17,930 bases of DNA, from assembly GCA_009602725.1 (NCBI GenBank), contig WELB01000041.1:61654-79583 (forward strand), written 5' to 3'. Below the pieces are notes generated by a model that searched no databases, was not told where the DNA came from, and saw only the letters and a list, made by a program, of their open reading frames with translations. Source of the stretch: Spirogloea muscicola (taxonomy: Eukaryota; Streptophyta; Zygnematophyceae; Spirogloeales; Spirogloeaceae). A program made the position numbers and the translations under genes. Below are positions 1 to 10,020 of this stretch, in pieces (the stretch's first letter is position 1; each line of letters starts with the position of its first letter).

Positions 1-8
1 GCCGGCAC

Positions 9-75
<67 letters not shown>

Positions 76-323
76 CGCCCTCCGGCCTGCGCCGGCCGCA
101 AGCGCCGGCTCCGGCGCCGGCATTGCGCCCTGCTGGCCTCGGTCGGCTCGGCCGCCGCGCGACCGTCGGCGATCTGCCATCCGCGGCTGCTGCACTGTCA
201 GGCGCTGGCTGCGCGTGGCAGCTGCCCGGGCTGCGCCGTCGCCCTCCGCAGCCGCAGGACGCCCTTTCCGGAGCCGTCGCAGCCTGTGTCGGCGGAAGCG
301 GCGACTGCGCAGCTCCATTTCCA
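1..323. other. GC-rich left edge, possible first exon or 5' leader of the protease gene
   Basis: Apart from the poly-T run, this stretch is extremely GC-rich. The plus-strand frame that leads into the recognised protease exon is open from the poly-T onward but holds no ATG and reads as Ala/Pro/Arg/Gly-rich low complexity. It may be part of a transit peptide, a leader or an intron. I cannot place a start here. Confidence 0.4.
10..75. repeat. Poly-T homopolymer, 66 bases
   Basis: An uninterrupted run of 66 T lies between two very GC-rich stretches at the left edge of the window. It could be the poly-A tail (minus strand) of a retroposed element, a genuine homopolymer expansion, or an artefact at a contig or read end. 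Nothing in the nine bases to its left helps to decide. Confidence 0.95.
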
Positions 324-3300
324 GGCGATGGCGGCAAGCTGCCACTGGAAGAGGTGCTGGCCAGGGTGCGGCGGGCCGTTGGCAGCCCGCCGGCCGGCTG
401 TGAAGTCTGCGGTGCGACTCCTGAAAGCCCTCTCCCGGTCTCTGCCATCGTATCCACGGGTGCTGCCGTCGAGACCGCCCCGGGCTGTGGCAGCGTGAAG
501 CTGAGAGACCGCCATGGGCGCGTGTTGCCGTGGGCCAGGCTCTCAGCTCTTCATGGGGATGGCCGGCCGCTGGACGCTCAGCTGGTGCCGTGAAGCTAAC
601 AGCTTCTCGGAGCGCTTCGCCGGCACCGAGGCCAGCTACGACTGGGGCTTTGACGGCGGCGACACCGCCTGGGACGTGGACGCCGCCGGCCGCGTCAGCC
701 TGCTCGAGCTCGACGACCGAGAGGTCTGCCGTGGCAGCACCGCCTTTGGTGGTTGTCCTGCTATGAAGCGTCGGCAGGGCTTGCCCCGGCAGCGGCCCTC
801 ACATTGCACCTTTCGAGCAGCTGTGCATTCTCGCAGGCTGGCTGAGGACTGGCCTCTGGCTGACTCCTCCAGCTCTCGAGCGCCTGCATGTGGAGCTTGT
901 GAGCTGCAAAGAAGCGGCGCAGCACCTTGGCCCTGCAGTCACAGAGGCGCACTTGTGCTTGAGCGTCAGCCTCCGGAGCTGCCAGGTGAAGCTGCCGGCC
1001 TCAATCGTCTTAGAGCAAATGCAAGCAAAAGCTAAGGAAACGCGTCGGAACTGGCAGTGTCCAACACAGTAGGAGCTGCATATCGAGTGTTGCCTTGGCG
1101 GGCTGCACAGGTCTGTATCTTGGTGTCTCCTCTGGCCTTCAGCAAGTCCGTTTCAGAGTGTGCTTGAATGGTTCACAGGTTATTGCATACGTGGCGGTGG
1201 CCAGGAGCAGCTGGCTGCCCACCGACTTGGCGATTAAGGCCTATGGAGCTGTCGACCGCTGGCAGCTCCGCGATTGGCAGAAGCTGCTTGTAGGCTCTCT
1301 CCTTCCTCGTTTTCTTGCTTCGAAGGGCGACACGATTGCTTCCAAGCAATGTATTTCCTAGTGGATACCAAGTGTCTTCCAAGGTCAGGTGAACCGAGCT
1401 GCCGAATGACCTGTGAGTGACCTGTCACACCTTGTGTTTTGAAGCCAGAGAGTGGCTACCGCTTCCCTGCCACCGTGGCTCGAGATGCTGCGGGTGGCGG
1501 CCGGCAGCTCTACCAGCTGGACAAGGCCAGCAGTTGCACGGAGCCTGAGCTGCCACACGCCATGTCGGCAGCAGAAGTCCTCAGAAGAGACACCAAGAGC
1601 GCTACCACCATGGTCTTTGATACACAGGCATCTCCCAATGTGGAGGTATGTGTGCCTGCAAGTGCTGTCCTCTTTAAACAGCTCCTGGAAACAAGGCTTG
1701 TGTTGCTTGAAGATGTCCGCGCAAGGCCAGTGTCCTTCGTATGAAAACGTTAACCATCAGTCTGCTTCTGCTGAGCCCTCTTGGCTCCTCTGGCAGGTCT
1801 GCGTGGTCGCCAGTGGACACACCCTGGTGAAGCCCCTCCTAGATGGACTGGACGTTGGGTGAGCTCCGCCAAGCTTAGTCACATACTCATGCTGGCCAGC
1901 CTGCTCTTGCCTCATGGCCTGGCTGATGCCAGTCCAAGTCAACGTTTGTGCTTTTCTGAAGCCCTGGAGCTTCCTCTGATGCCATTGACACTTGCCTGAG
2001 CAGGTTCTTCATACTAGATACAGGTGCAAGTGGGCTGACCATCTGCCCAAGCAAGGTAAGCGGAAGGTCATGAGTGACACTCACAAGCAAGCCAGAATAA
2101 GTGCTCTGAGGCACACAGGGCATGATGCAAGATCGCTTGTGCCGCTGTACAGTATAGGCCTGTGAGGTAAGCAGACTCACTGCCTTTCCACTTTGTTGTG
2201 ACTAGGCAGACGAGCTTGGCATGGGCAGATATGGGGAGGTGGCAGTGACAGGGGTTGAGGGCGAGGTGAGCCTCAACCTCAAGCACAAGGACTGCAAAGA
2301 CATTGCCATTGCAGGCAAGTAGCAAGTTGCACAGCTTCAGGTCACAGTTGTATGCCTGTGACTGATTGCTCCATTTATCATGTCACTCATTACACCCATC
2401 TGCCATTCCAGTTGAGCTGTTGCTTCCGCAGGGGTCGCGACTTCTGCTTGGGGCCATTGAGTATAAGTAACCCCGTCTACTTTGAGGCGAGATCAACTTT
2501 CACCCTTGTACCAATTCTAGGAGGCCCTTCTCCAGATGCTCCACGTTTGCGGATCTGACAAAAGCCTAGAGTCTACAGTGTTAGTATCTTGGACCCCAGC
2601 TTTGCCCTGTGCTTTCTGAAAAACATGTAACGCGTTGCAGGTCCCAATTGCTGGGGTGGTCAGGGGAGCCTCTGCGCCTGTGCTTGGCATATGTGGCTTT
2701 GATGTGTTCAGGCAGTGTGTCATTGAGGTGCGCTCTAGTCGTCTAGTGTGAAGCTCAAATAGCCCCCTTGGATGACACTGTAGAGTCTATATTCTGTAAC
2801 CATAAATGCAGCTTATCTGGTCTGCTTGCAATCTGATGCTGGGCCCATGCTTTCACAATGCTGGGGACTCACAGCTCAAAGCGAAGGACGGAGTGATGAT
2901 GATGTTTGCACAAGACAACTACAAGTCCTTGTTAACAGAGGTTCTTCCATGGCAGGTCGATTCCACATAAGCATGCTGTCACATGGCTAGAGATGTGTTT
3001 ATGTTTCCGCATAGTTGGTCTGAGCGATAGCAATTGTGTCATTGACGAGCAACTTTGCTGAATGAACTGTGTGTGAGCATGCACCTGACAAGCCACTTCA
3101 CTGTGTGATTGTTGTGAAGAGCATGCACTTCATCAGCAACGTACCGCACGTAAAGGTCACAATCCAAGCTGGGGAAGACATGAGTGAAAATGGAGCAGGC
3201 AGCTTGAGGAGAGAGGTGCTCCTCTTGCTCGACACAGGAGCTGGCGGCGTCGACGTCATTTTTCACCATCGGGCTGTCAAGCAACTCAATCTCCTGAATG

Positions 3301-3910
3301 GTGGAGCTGCTGCGAGCAGCAGGGGGAGAATCAAAGGCATGGGAGGTGCAAGTGCCGGCCTCACTGTAAGTCTGCAGTTTGGAGTGTCGCTTGTTCCAAG
3401 GATCCTCTTTTAGTGCTTCAAGTGCATCTTCTCAAAGAGACTCTTGGTGCAGCTTGATTTTCTCACTAGAGATGAGCACATATGCTTAGTATACTTCATT
3501 CCTTGCTGCTGTTTGCAAGAAGCAGGCTGCCTCGCTTGTTGCGCATCACATTCTCAGGCACAATTACGTCATGCAGTCACATATGTGCCGCTGCTGAAAT
3601 GTCGTGCCACCAGGTCCAAGTGGGCCAGCTGAAAGAGCTTTGCGTTGGGGGAAAGGTGTTCAAAAACGCCAGGGCCTTGCTTTCCTTAAGCGAGAAAGGA
3701 GGTTTGGACTTGTCCGAGTACACAGCCGGCCTACTGTGTGGCGATATTCTGAGGGACTCGCTTGCTGTAATTGACTACCCTCGAAGAAGGTTTGCCTTGG
3801 CAACCCCAGCAGATGAGAGCTTGGCAGCGAGCTCGGGTTTGACCCTTCAGCCTTTGCCTGATGGCACCAAGACTTCCTTCAGCAACTCTTACCACTCAAT
3901 TGATCATTAG
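324..3910 (+). CDS. Protein with two tandem retropepsin-like aspartic protease domains (13 exons recognised, 5' end not found)
   Basis: Exons joined in phase: 324-437, 547-730, 837-985, 1179-1289, 1451-1645, 1797-1858, 2004-2055, 2206-2265, 2412-2507, 2641-2727, 2875-2955, 3120-3365, 3614-3910; 577 codons before TAG. Counting from the first recognised codon, domain 1 carries the catalytic motif FFILDTGASG (Asp about 277) and ends in GICGFDVF; domain 2 carries VLLLLDTGAGG (Asp about 435) and ends in GLLCGDILRD, followed by AVIDYPRRRFAL. Each has the retropepsin pattern of one DTG plus a hydrophobic-Gly-x-Asp loop. About 250 residues precede domain 1 (FDGGDTAWDVDAAG, LELDDREV) and resemble the N-terminal module of bacterial aspartyl-protease-family proteins, from memory only. 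The donor at 731 (GTGGCA) is weak and the first two exons are least certain. No initiating ATG fits; it may lie left of the window. Substrate and location are unknown. Confidence 0.8.
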
Positions 3911-4035
3911 CTACTTAGCTGCTATTGTTGGCAGGCTGCAGTGTGTCCAACAGAAGCCTGCCCTTGCCCTTATTTGGTTGTGGTAGGATGATCATTGCTG
4001 TATGGTGATGATAATCTTTACCGCGTTCCTTTCTT

Positions 4036-4124
4036 CCTTAGACAAATTGCTTCTGCTTTCTTAGAAGTACGATAAAATTGCTTTCTACCTTAGACAAATT
4101 GCTTCTGCTTTCTTTCTTAGAAGT
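4036..4124. repeat. Direct duplication of a ~35-base sequence
   Basis: CCTTAGACAAATTGCTTCTG begins at 4036 and again at 4088. Both copies run on into a TTTCTTAGAAGT end at about 4067 and 4124; the second copy has four extra bases (TTTC). They lie about 125 bases after the protease stop codon, in the probable 3' UTR or just beyond. Function unknown. Confidence 0.9.
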
Positions 4125-4387
4125 CTGGGAGAGCAGAGTATTTTTCTGACTACCTCGCCTATGAGGTTTAACATTGTTTTGGAACTTCCATGCCAGCCTG
4201 GTAAGAGACCAGCTGCACAAGCATATCATAGTTCTAGCGCTTATGTTTCTCAAGGTGTCTTCATATCTGCTGCCCGTGACCATGTGTTGTTTACAGGCTT
4301 CCTCTTGAGGGCGGAGCCACAGGGTAGGCAAACAGCGCACTCTAAGTACCCCGCGTAGAGAATCAGCTCATACTTATGTAGGGCAGT

Positions 4388-4415
4388 GGCTGTGAGTGGC
4401 CAGCCCAAAGGAATG
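4388..4415 (-). repeat. Palindromic GGCTGGCC element, copy 1
   Basis: The plus strand reads GGCTGTGAGTGGCCAGCCC and then AAAGGAAT. GGCTG and CAGCC form the arms of an interrupted palindrome. Read as GGGCTGGCC first, this copy points to the minus strand, away from mL54. Confidence 0.75.
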
Positions 4416-4529
4416 TGCAGTCTGAAAGGGCGGGTCAGCAACAGGAAGTCAGATGAGCTAGGTGGAAGAGCAACCCCGCTGCGCAAGCCAGAGGCTGCTG
4501 CAAGAAATACTATTTCAATAACGAGCGAT

Positions 4530-4556
4530 GGCTGTGATTGGCTAGCCCAAAAGAAT
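4530..4556 (-). repeat. Palindromic GGCTGGCC element, copy 2
   Basis: The plus strand reads GGCTGTGATTGGCTAGCCCA followed by AAAGAAT. It has an ATTGG (reverse CCAAT) core. It sits in inverted orientation about 60 bases from copy 3, so the two could form a large hairpin. Confidence 0.75.
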
Positions 4557-4616
4557 ACATGACCAAAGGATACTGCAAGGACTACTTGCTCGCTCTAAAT
4601 TTATTCTGTCAATCAC

Positions 4617-4638
4617 TTTGGGCTGGCCTCTCACAGCC
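4617..4638 (+). repeat. Palindromic GGCTGGCC element, copy 3
   Basis: The plus strand reads TTTGGGCTGGCCTCTCACAG then CC, in the sense direction of mL54. The following ACCAGTC and pyrimidine-rich stretch recur after copy 9 upstream of p31comet, so the shared unit is longer than the palindrome. Confidence 0.75.
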
Positions 4639-4830
4639 ACCAGTCAGTCTGACTGCGCTTCCTCTCTTCTTCAGGGGGATAGTTTTCCGGCAGCTAGTCT
4701 GTCGGATCTGAGGCTCCTCACCCGTAACTACTGAGTGATCCATCCTCACCCTGTTCTGACATAGCATCTTCAGGCCCGTTTGTAGCTGCTAAACGCTTGT
4801 AGGCCCCCTCCCTTTTTGTCAACTCTGGTT

Positions 4831-4850
4831 GGGCTGGCTTTTCTCAGCCC
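4831..4850 (+). repeat. Palindromic GGCTGGCC element, copy 4
   Basis: GGGCTGGCTTTTCTCAGCCC, about 190 bases upstream of the mL54 start and in its sense direction. The bases after it (TTGCCCACAATGGGAG) resemble those after copy 7 on the LPAT sense strand. Confidence 0.75.
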
Positions 4851-4884
4851 TTGCCCACAATGGGAGTGCCACTTCTTCTCTCTT

Positions 4885-4930
4885 AAACCCCAACATATCA
4901 AACCCTAACTTACCACGTCCCAAACCCTAG
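4885..4930 (+). promoter_or_regulatory. Telo-box cluster upstream of mL54
   Basis: AAACCCTAA occurs at 4900-4908, with near copies AAACCCCAA at 4885 and AAACCCTAG at 4922, all within 155 bases of the mL54 ATG. In land plants the telo box is enriched in promoters of ribosomal protein and translation genes. A role here is inferred from that precedent and from the identity of the gene. Confidence 0.6.
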
Positions 4931-5038
4931 CTTACGCTCGACTCCTGGCTCGCTCGCCATCGCTCAGGCCGTGCGCGGCTTGCCTATCTCCAGCTTCCCG
5001 GCCGCCTCGCCTCAGCTGCTGCGGTTGCGGGCCTGCCG

Positions 5039-6150
5039 ATGCGGGCGTCGCTGCAGCTGTCGACGCTGCGCCGGCACTCGGCGGCGCCTTGGCTCGCCGC
5101 ACTGGGCGCCTGCGCCCTGCAGTGGCCTCGGGCGCTCTCGGCCAAGGGCGGCGCCGCGGCGCCGCCGGCGGCCAAGGGCGCCAAGAAGGCGCGCGGGCCC
5201 TCCGGTGAGGCCTCTCCTACGCTGAGCTTGCCCTGCCGCTTCAGCCAGGGAGACAAGTCATGGAGCCTTGCTGAAGCCCAGGAGAGGCCTTCAGCCGTCC
5301 TCTTCCAGCAGGACCGCCTGCCTCGTCCCATCGTTAGGCTGCGTCTGCTGCTCTACTCTGGTCTGACAATGCTGTTAGCACCACCTCCTATGCTGCTCAA
5401 AAGGGCGCGCGGGGCCTTACAGTCATCCCCTCGAAGGTGGTGTGCAAGTCGAGCTTGTGATGAGAGCAGGGCAACCAGACCATTGCCCCAAGTCGGCATT
5501 GTCTTCACATGCAGCCACTTACGTAGTTCATCGATTCAGCAGTACTGAAGGTGTCTTGCATCTGTGGAGAATCTTTGGCTACAGGGCCAGAGGCTTCCCT
5601 TGCGAGCAAGGAGCTGAGAGAAGCCTACGTGGTAGGAGCCAACATTCTCAAGGATGGCTCTGACCCACCAGTGCAACCAGATAGGTGGGGCTCTGATCTT
5701 GCCTCTTAGGCCTCAGAAGGGCGTGACGGCCTTGGCCTGTGGAGCACTTCACATCTATATGAGATTGGACCCTAGACGATATTATTGACTTGACATGAAG
5801 GCAACTCCGGTTGCTTGATAACCTGACAGTGAATATCCCGATTGGTTGTGGCACCTCCTGGACAAGCAAGCACCACTTAGCGAACTCAAGAGGAAGGATG
5901 TTGAAAAGCTGGACGAAAAGGAGGTGAGAAATTGGTTTAACAAGACTTTTTGATTGGACACTGCTTGCTTTAGTACTGCTTGCATTGATTGCTTAAAAGG
6001 ACCTGGTGCGCGAGTGCCCGAAGGCTGCGACACCTCCTTGTACCTCCTCAAACAATTGCGTTGCCTTCCAACTGACAGTTTATGAGATTGCGGAAGTTAG
6101 ACAACCGGCGAGACATCAAAGAGAAGAATGCCAGCAGGGCAAAGGGTTGA
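5039..6150 (+). CDS. Mitochondrial large ribosomal subunit protein mL54 (MRPL54/Mrpl37 family)
   Basis: Four exons join in phase: 5039-5204, 5585-5684, 5830-5923 and 6079-6150, giving 143 residues and a TGA stop. The first ~35 residues (Arg-, Ala- and Ser-rich, no acidic residues, e.g. MRASLQLSTLRRHSA) look like a mitochondrial presequence, followed by a Lys/Ala/Pro-rich linker. The family core is clear: VVGANILKDGSDPP, SEYPDWLWHLLDK, LSELKRKDVEKL, then KLDNRRDIKEKNASRAK at the C-terminus. mL54 is a structural protein of the mitochondrial ribosome's large subunit. Introns follow GT-AG with donors GTGAGG, GTGGGG and GTGAGA. The gene is convergent with the LPAT gene; their stops are about 300 bases apart. 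Telo boxes and the palindromic element lie upstream. Confidence 0.93.
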
Positions 6151-6450
6151 TTCGTGTCTGTGGGCTCGCATGCCATGCAGGTCAAGTATGGCAACACTGA
6201 CACATACTTGACTAGCAAATAGCAGGAAGAGCTCGGCAAGGGAGTCTCCTATCTAGAATGCCACAAAAGCTCCTGCTCAGCATAGTGCTGAATGTTGGCC
6301 AGCACAATCTAGGAATCAAGTGATGCCCCATGCTAAAATAAAATTGGCAATTGAGCCAACACATTAAATTGGCATAAGAGTATCTAATTCTACCTTCTGA
6401 CTATTTTTTTTGCGCTACGATGAGCATTGGTCTGGGACATGCAGGCCATG
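6151..6450. other. Convergent 3' intergenic region between mL54 and LPAT
   Basis: This 300-base spacer separates two stop codons and must hold both 3' UTRs. It is AT-richer than the flanking exons, with an AATAAAAT-like stretch near 6336 on the plus strand and an A-rich run (6403-6410 reversed) shortly after the LPAT stop. I see no gene. Confidence 0.6.
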
Positions 6451-9225
6451 TCAGTCTCTGTGTGTGTGAACCCGTGAGGGAGTTCGAGAAAGTCTTGCAG
6501 CTGGCGTAGAATGTTCTGACTGCGTGGAGAAGAGTAAAAGTTGGAGAATCGCCATTACCACAAGCAAGACGATTGCCAGCCACCCAAGAAGTGTCCATGA
6601 GAGAGCATGCATGCTCACAATTTTGAAGAAGCCCCAGCCCGCAGAACAGAGTAGGAGCACTGCCCAGGCCATGGTTATCTGCATGTAGTCAGGGTTCCAA
6701 GCGTAAGTCAAGGCCAGTCTTTGACCATTCCGACAGGCCAAGCCATTATTCCACTGTACAGCTGGACAGCATTGCGGGGTTGTAGCACCTTCATCCCACA
6801 CTCACCAGCAAGGCGGATGATGAACGCCCTGAAGGACACAATTTGTCTTCTCCAAATGTGTTATTGGCTTGATGGTCGTCTAAGAGGGCATCCTGTTTCC
6901 AGGACAGCCACTGTCAGCTTTGCAGCCTGGAGAACTTCAGGTGACACAGCACGACACATCAATTATGAAGAGTACAACGGTATTTGACCTCCCATCAAGC
7001 AGCTATTGCTAAGTGCTACCAAGGGCGAGCGAAACTGCACACCTTCTCCCTGAAGGCTTCTTTGCACCACTCCGAAAGTATGTCGTCCTTTTCCGGAAGC
7101 TCCCTCATCAGCACCCGCCGAACATGCACATGAAACTGGACTGAGTGACATTCAGTCAGTTCCTTACGGGTGCCTAAGAAGATGTGCTTGAAAGATGTGC
7201 TACGTCTATGCCAGCTTTTCTCATCCTTGACCTTTGTATTAGCAGCTTGGGATGTCTGCGATCGATCCTACTAGCAGCATGTCATGGAGGAGTTGCTGAA
7301 TTACACCTTTGTCGGTCTTCTGTTCATCAACCCTCCAAAAGTGGGCAAAGGTGATTCCTTGGGTATAGCTACCGTTATATCATACAACGCCGGCACAAAT
7401 GGCCTCAGGCCATTCACCGTGGCCACAAAGCCCTGCACGTGTGCAAGTCAACCAAACCAAGTCAATCAAAGATGCTGTCAGATCCAGCTGAGTGCATACT
7501 AGCCCATTGCATTGCCAGTTGTCGTTGCGGAAAAGACAGTGACTGGCAACTGTAGGGTACTTAGCCTGAGAATCATTACCTTAGTGCGTGGCACCAATAC
7601 ATTCCGGGGTACTGGAAGGCCAATTGAGGCAGCATACTCTTGTGCAGCCTCCAGTTTCTCTTGTGTAAACCGGGTCCCCTCAACAAACAATGCCATCCAC
7701 ATTGAACCAGGAAAATTCCTGAATCTGTCATATCCTTTCTGCACATGTGCAGCTGTACGAGTAAGAGTACAGAAGTATAGAGAAAAACCAGGAGTAAGAG
7801 TAACAATATTGAATGAGAACAAAACGCCTCAGGCTTGGCATCTGCTGTTGAGATAGTAAAGGAGCTTCAGGAAGGCTAAAAGCCTTCAGACCTTCAGCAA
7901 GGCCTCGTCCTTAGTCCAATCACGAGCAAGGAACATGTACTCTGAGAACCACATGGACCAGCCAATAACCTGTTGCTCCAGTGCTGCGTTAGGGGAAAGC
8001 ACAGAAAAGCCGAGCAATCACAGGAAGCAAGCAAAGAAGTCCTGAGCATGGGTAGTGCAGGGCAACCAATTGTCTGCTGTCAAGAGCAGGAAGCAGGTCT
8101 ACGTTGTATTACCGGCAGGTATTGCACTGATTTCTTCATCAGGGCTCGAGTGCCTCCAAGACACCCTTTCCTCTGCCCCAATACAGCAATATACCCCTGA
8201 ATTGTCATGGTGAAAGGAGTAGCTTGACTTCTCATGGCACCTGGACAAAATTGCAATCACTAGTGCATAACCTGCAGTCCCCACCTTAGCTAGCACCCAG
8301 CCGACAACCCAGTCGATATCACTCCTGTGGTTGCAGATGAGCAATGCGTGCTCCTTTCCTGAATCTCGCACAGCAGCGCTCGTAAGATGCCGAAGAGAAG
8401 GTGCCACACTTGCTAGGACAAGCACTGAGTTGGACAACGTAGAAGGCCTCACCCATCATCTCGAAAGTGCCTGCATCAGTATAAACCCTCACCTGCAATC
8501 GTACAGTAGTCGCTCAGTGAAGGTCCTGCTGGGAGCAGAGCAGCTGGTGCCCTTGCGACCAGTAAACTGAGAACCCAAGCCATGATCGGAACATACAAGC
8601 CCAGGCACAACATCATGGAAGATAAGCCGAGACTGACCTCACTTCTTCCCCACCACTCAACCAGCCACACGAGCTGGGACCAGAAGGCATCAAGCAGCAC
8701 CATGTTCACTTTCCGGTAAAGTTTGCGTGAGAATGGTAACAGTACCAACATTGAGAGGAGCTGCTCATTTCAACAACAGGAAGCAATCTTCATCGTAAGC
8801 TGTGGTGCACACGAAGTCCATCACTCCTTGTACAGGACTTGCTTAACACACTGCGCTGCTGCAGTGTCATAGGCTCGTATTCCCAAAAGAAGAGATTACA
8901 AGGTCATGCAACGCGGTTCATGGTATTCTGCCTAGACCATTGCATATGCTGCACTAAGTATCACTCGACTACCACGACTGACAGGCAACTCAGTGTGAGC
9001 AATGTGGTGTTACATGAGGGCCTCATAACCTGCATTGAGTGCAATGTATGTCTAGGCGTTATTTGACTCTTAGAGCTTAATGCGGCTCTGTACACCACCT
9101 CTCAGCAGCACAGATATAAGTCCCAGGCTGGGCTAGCCTACCTGGATGATGTTGACAAGGAGGCCACTGCAGAGGAACATGAGCCCAAGTGTGGCAATAA
9201 CGACCATCGACACCACGTTCGCCAT
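6451..9225 (-). CDS. LPAT2: 1-acyl-sn-glycerol-3-phosphate acyltransferase, ER LPAT2 type
   Basis: Lysophosphatidic acid acyltransferase (EC 2.3.1.51) makes phosphatidic acid for membrane lipid and triacylglycerol synthesis. Eleven exons join in phase on the minus strand: 9225-9142, 8760-8638, 8492-8453, 8358-8285, 8172-8113, 7969-7892, 7738-7580, 7432-7307, 7135-7043, 6892-6806, 6678-6451. The 383-residue product is close to the usual ~390 of plant LPAT2. It shows an N-terminal membrane segment (about 5-27), the catalytic NHX4D motif NHRSDID (His93, Asp98), [17 protein letters not shown], the acceptor-binding motif FVEGTR (171-176), [19 protein letters not shown] (227-231), HVHVRR, and two hydrophobic segments near the C-terminus (about 309-365). 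All key residues are present, so it is probably active. The Ser/Arg/His-rich tail is not typical. The start is the first ATG of the only N-terminal exon that fits. Confidence 0.95.
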
Positions 9226-9781
9226 CGCCGCAGCCGCCCAGGAGAGCTTCCGAGCCGCGATTAGCGTCGGAGGCCCCAGTCGCTGGCCACCGTGACGTCA
9301 AACCTGCTGAGACGCCTGCTGTGTGCCCTGAGGCGCATTGTGTTGGTCTGTGCAGTGGTGCGGCCGCGAAGAGGACCGTGGGGACTGCCGGCACGGCCGC
9401 AAGCGCCTGGGCTCCAAGGCGGGCTGCTGAGAAGCGGCAACCGGAGCTCCGCCTAACGAGCTGACCCCGTTCGAGGCGGCGCCACAACAGGCTGCTGCCG
9501 GAACAGACTGTGGCCCGGGGCTCCTCAGTGGCCGCCTGAGCGCGCTGGCTCGTCAGGCGCGCCGCGGAGTGTGGCGGCACAGGCCGCCTCGGTGGCAGCC
9601 GCCGCCGCTGGTTAAGCCGGCGCGAACAGGCGGCGGCTGGCGCGCGGGGCCCTGGCCGCCGCCGGGGACGGAACCCGTCGGCCCGTAACGTCGGCTCGGC
9701 GTGGCGCACAGACGATAGCGAAACGGCTCTTCCAACGAGAGGCAGTGGCTGTGAAGATGGACGCTTCCAGGAGAGGGCGAT

Positions 9782-9800
9782 GGCTGTGATTGGCCAGCCC
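9782..9800 (-). repeat. Palindromic GGCTGGCC element, copy 5
   Basis: The plus strand reads GGCTGTGATTGGCCAGCCC; its reverse complement is GGGCTGGCCAATCACAGCC, in the sense direction of LPAT, with a CCAAT core. A half copy (GGCTGTGAAGATGGACGC) lies next to it at 9747. Confidence 0.8.
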
Positions 9801-9863
9801 AGGGGAAAAGAGCGAAGTTCCAAGGGCTAGATAAGGAACGGGGGCTCTTCCAACGGGGGCGAG

Positions 9864-9883
9864 GGCTGTGAAAAAGCCAGCCC
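9864..9883 (-). repeat. Palindromic GGCTGGCC element, copy 6
   Basis: The plus strand reads GGCTGTGAAAAAGCCAGCCC. The arms GGCT and AGCC are kept and the core is changed to an A run. It is in the LPAT sense direction. Confidence 0.75.
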
Positions 9884-10000
9884 AGATATGGTGGACAAGG
9901 TTCAATGGGCCGAAAGGCGGCAATCTTAACGCCATCCAAGAGAACACAGCGGATGGGAGCGTAGTAACGCTTAGTAGAAAGTGCTCGCCCATTGAGAATA

Positions 10001-10020
10001 GGGGCTGGAAAAACCAGCCC
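10001..10020 (-). repeat. Palindromic GGCTGGCC element, copy 7
   Basis: GGGGCTGGAAAAACCAGCCC keeps the arms as an interrupted palindrome around an A-rich centre, followed by GAAAAC. The 3' flank on the LPAT sense strand resembles that of copy 4. Confidence 0.65.

Larger units (their letters stand above)
3911..5038. other. Intergenic region between the protease gene and mL54
   Basis: This 1.1 kb stretch holds the 3' flank of the protease gene, a 35-base direct duplication (4036-4124), four copies of the GGCTGGCC palindromic element (4388, 4530, 4617, 4831) and telo-box motifs just upstream of mL54. Short open frames here (for example 4161-4358) show no recognisable protein and no coherent splice partners, so I call no gene. 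Confidence 0.6.

Noticed and set aside
324-3910. Retrotransposon pol fragment as the source of the DTG domains
   Set aside because: No reverse transcriptase, RNase H or integrase motifs nearby; the domains are split by many introns and joined to non-retroviral sequence, which fits a host gene.
4885-4930. Interstitial telomere repeat array
   Set aside because: Only three imperfect AAACCCT units with non-telomeric spacing; a telo-box promoter motif explains it better.
9077-9823. Long minus-strand open frame upstream of LPAT (248 codons)
   Set aside because: It covers the LPAT first exon in another frame and GC-rich upstream DNA; the translation is Arg/Ala/Pro low complexity with no domain. 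GC-rich DNA has few stop codons.
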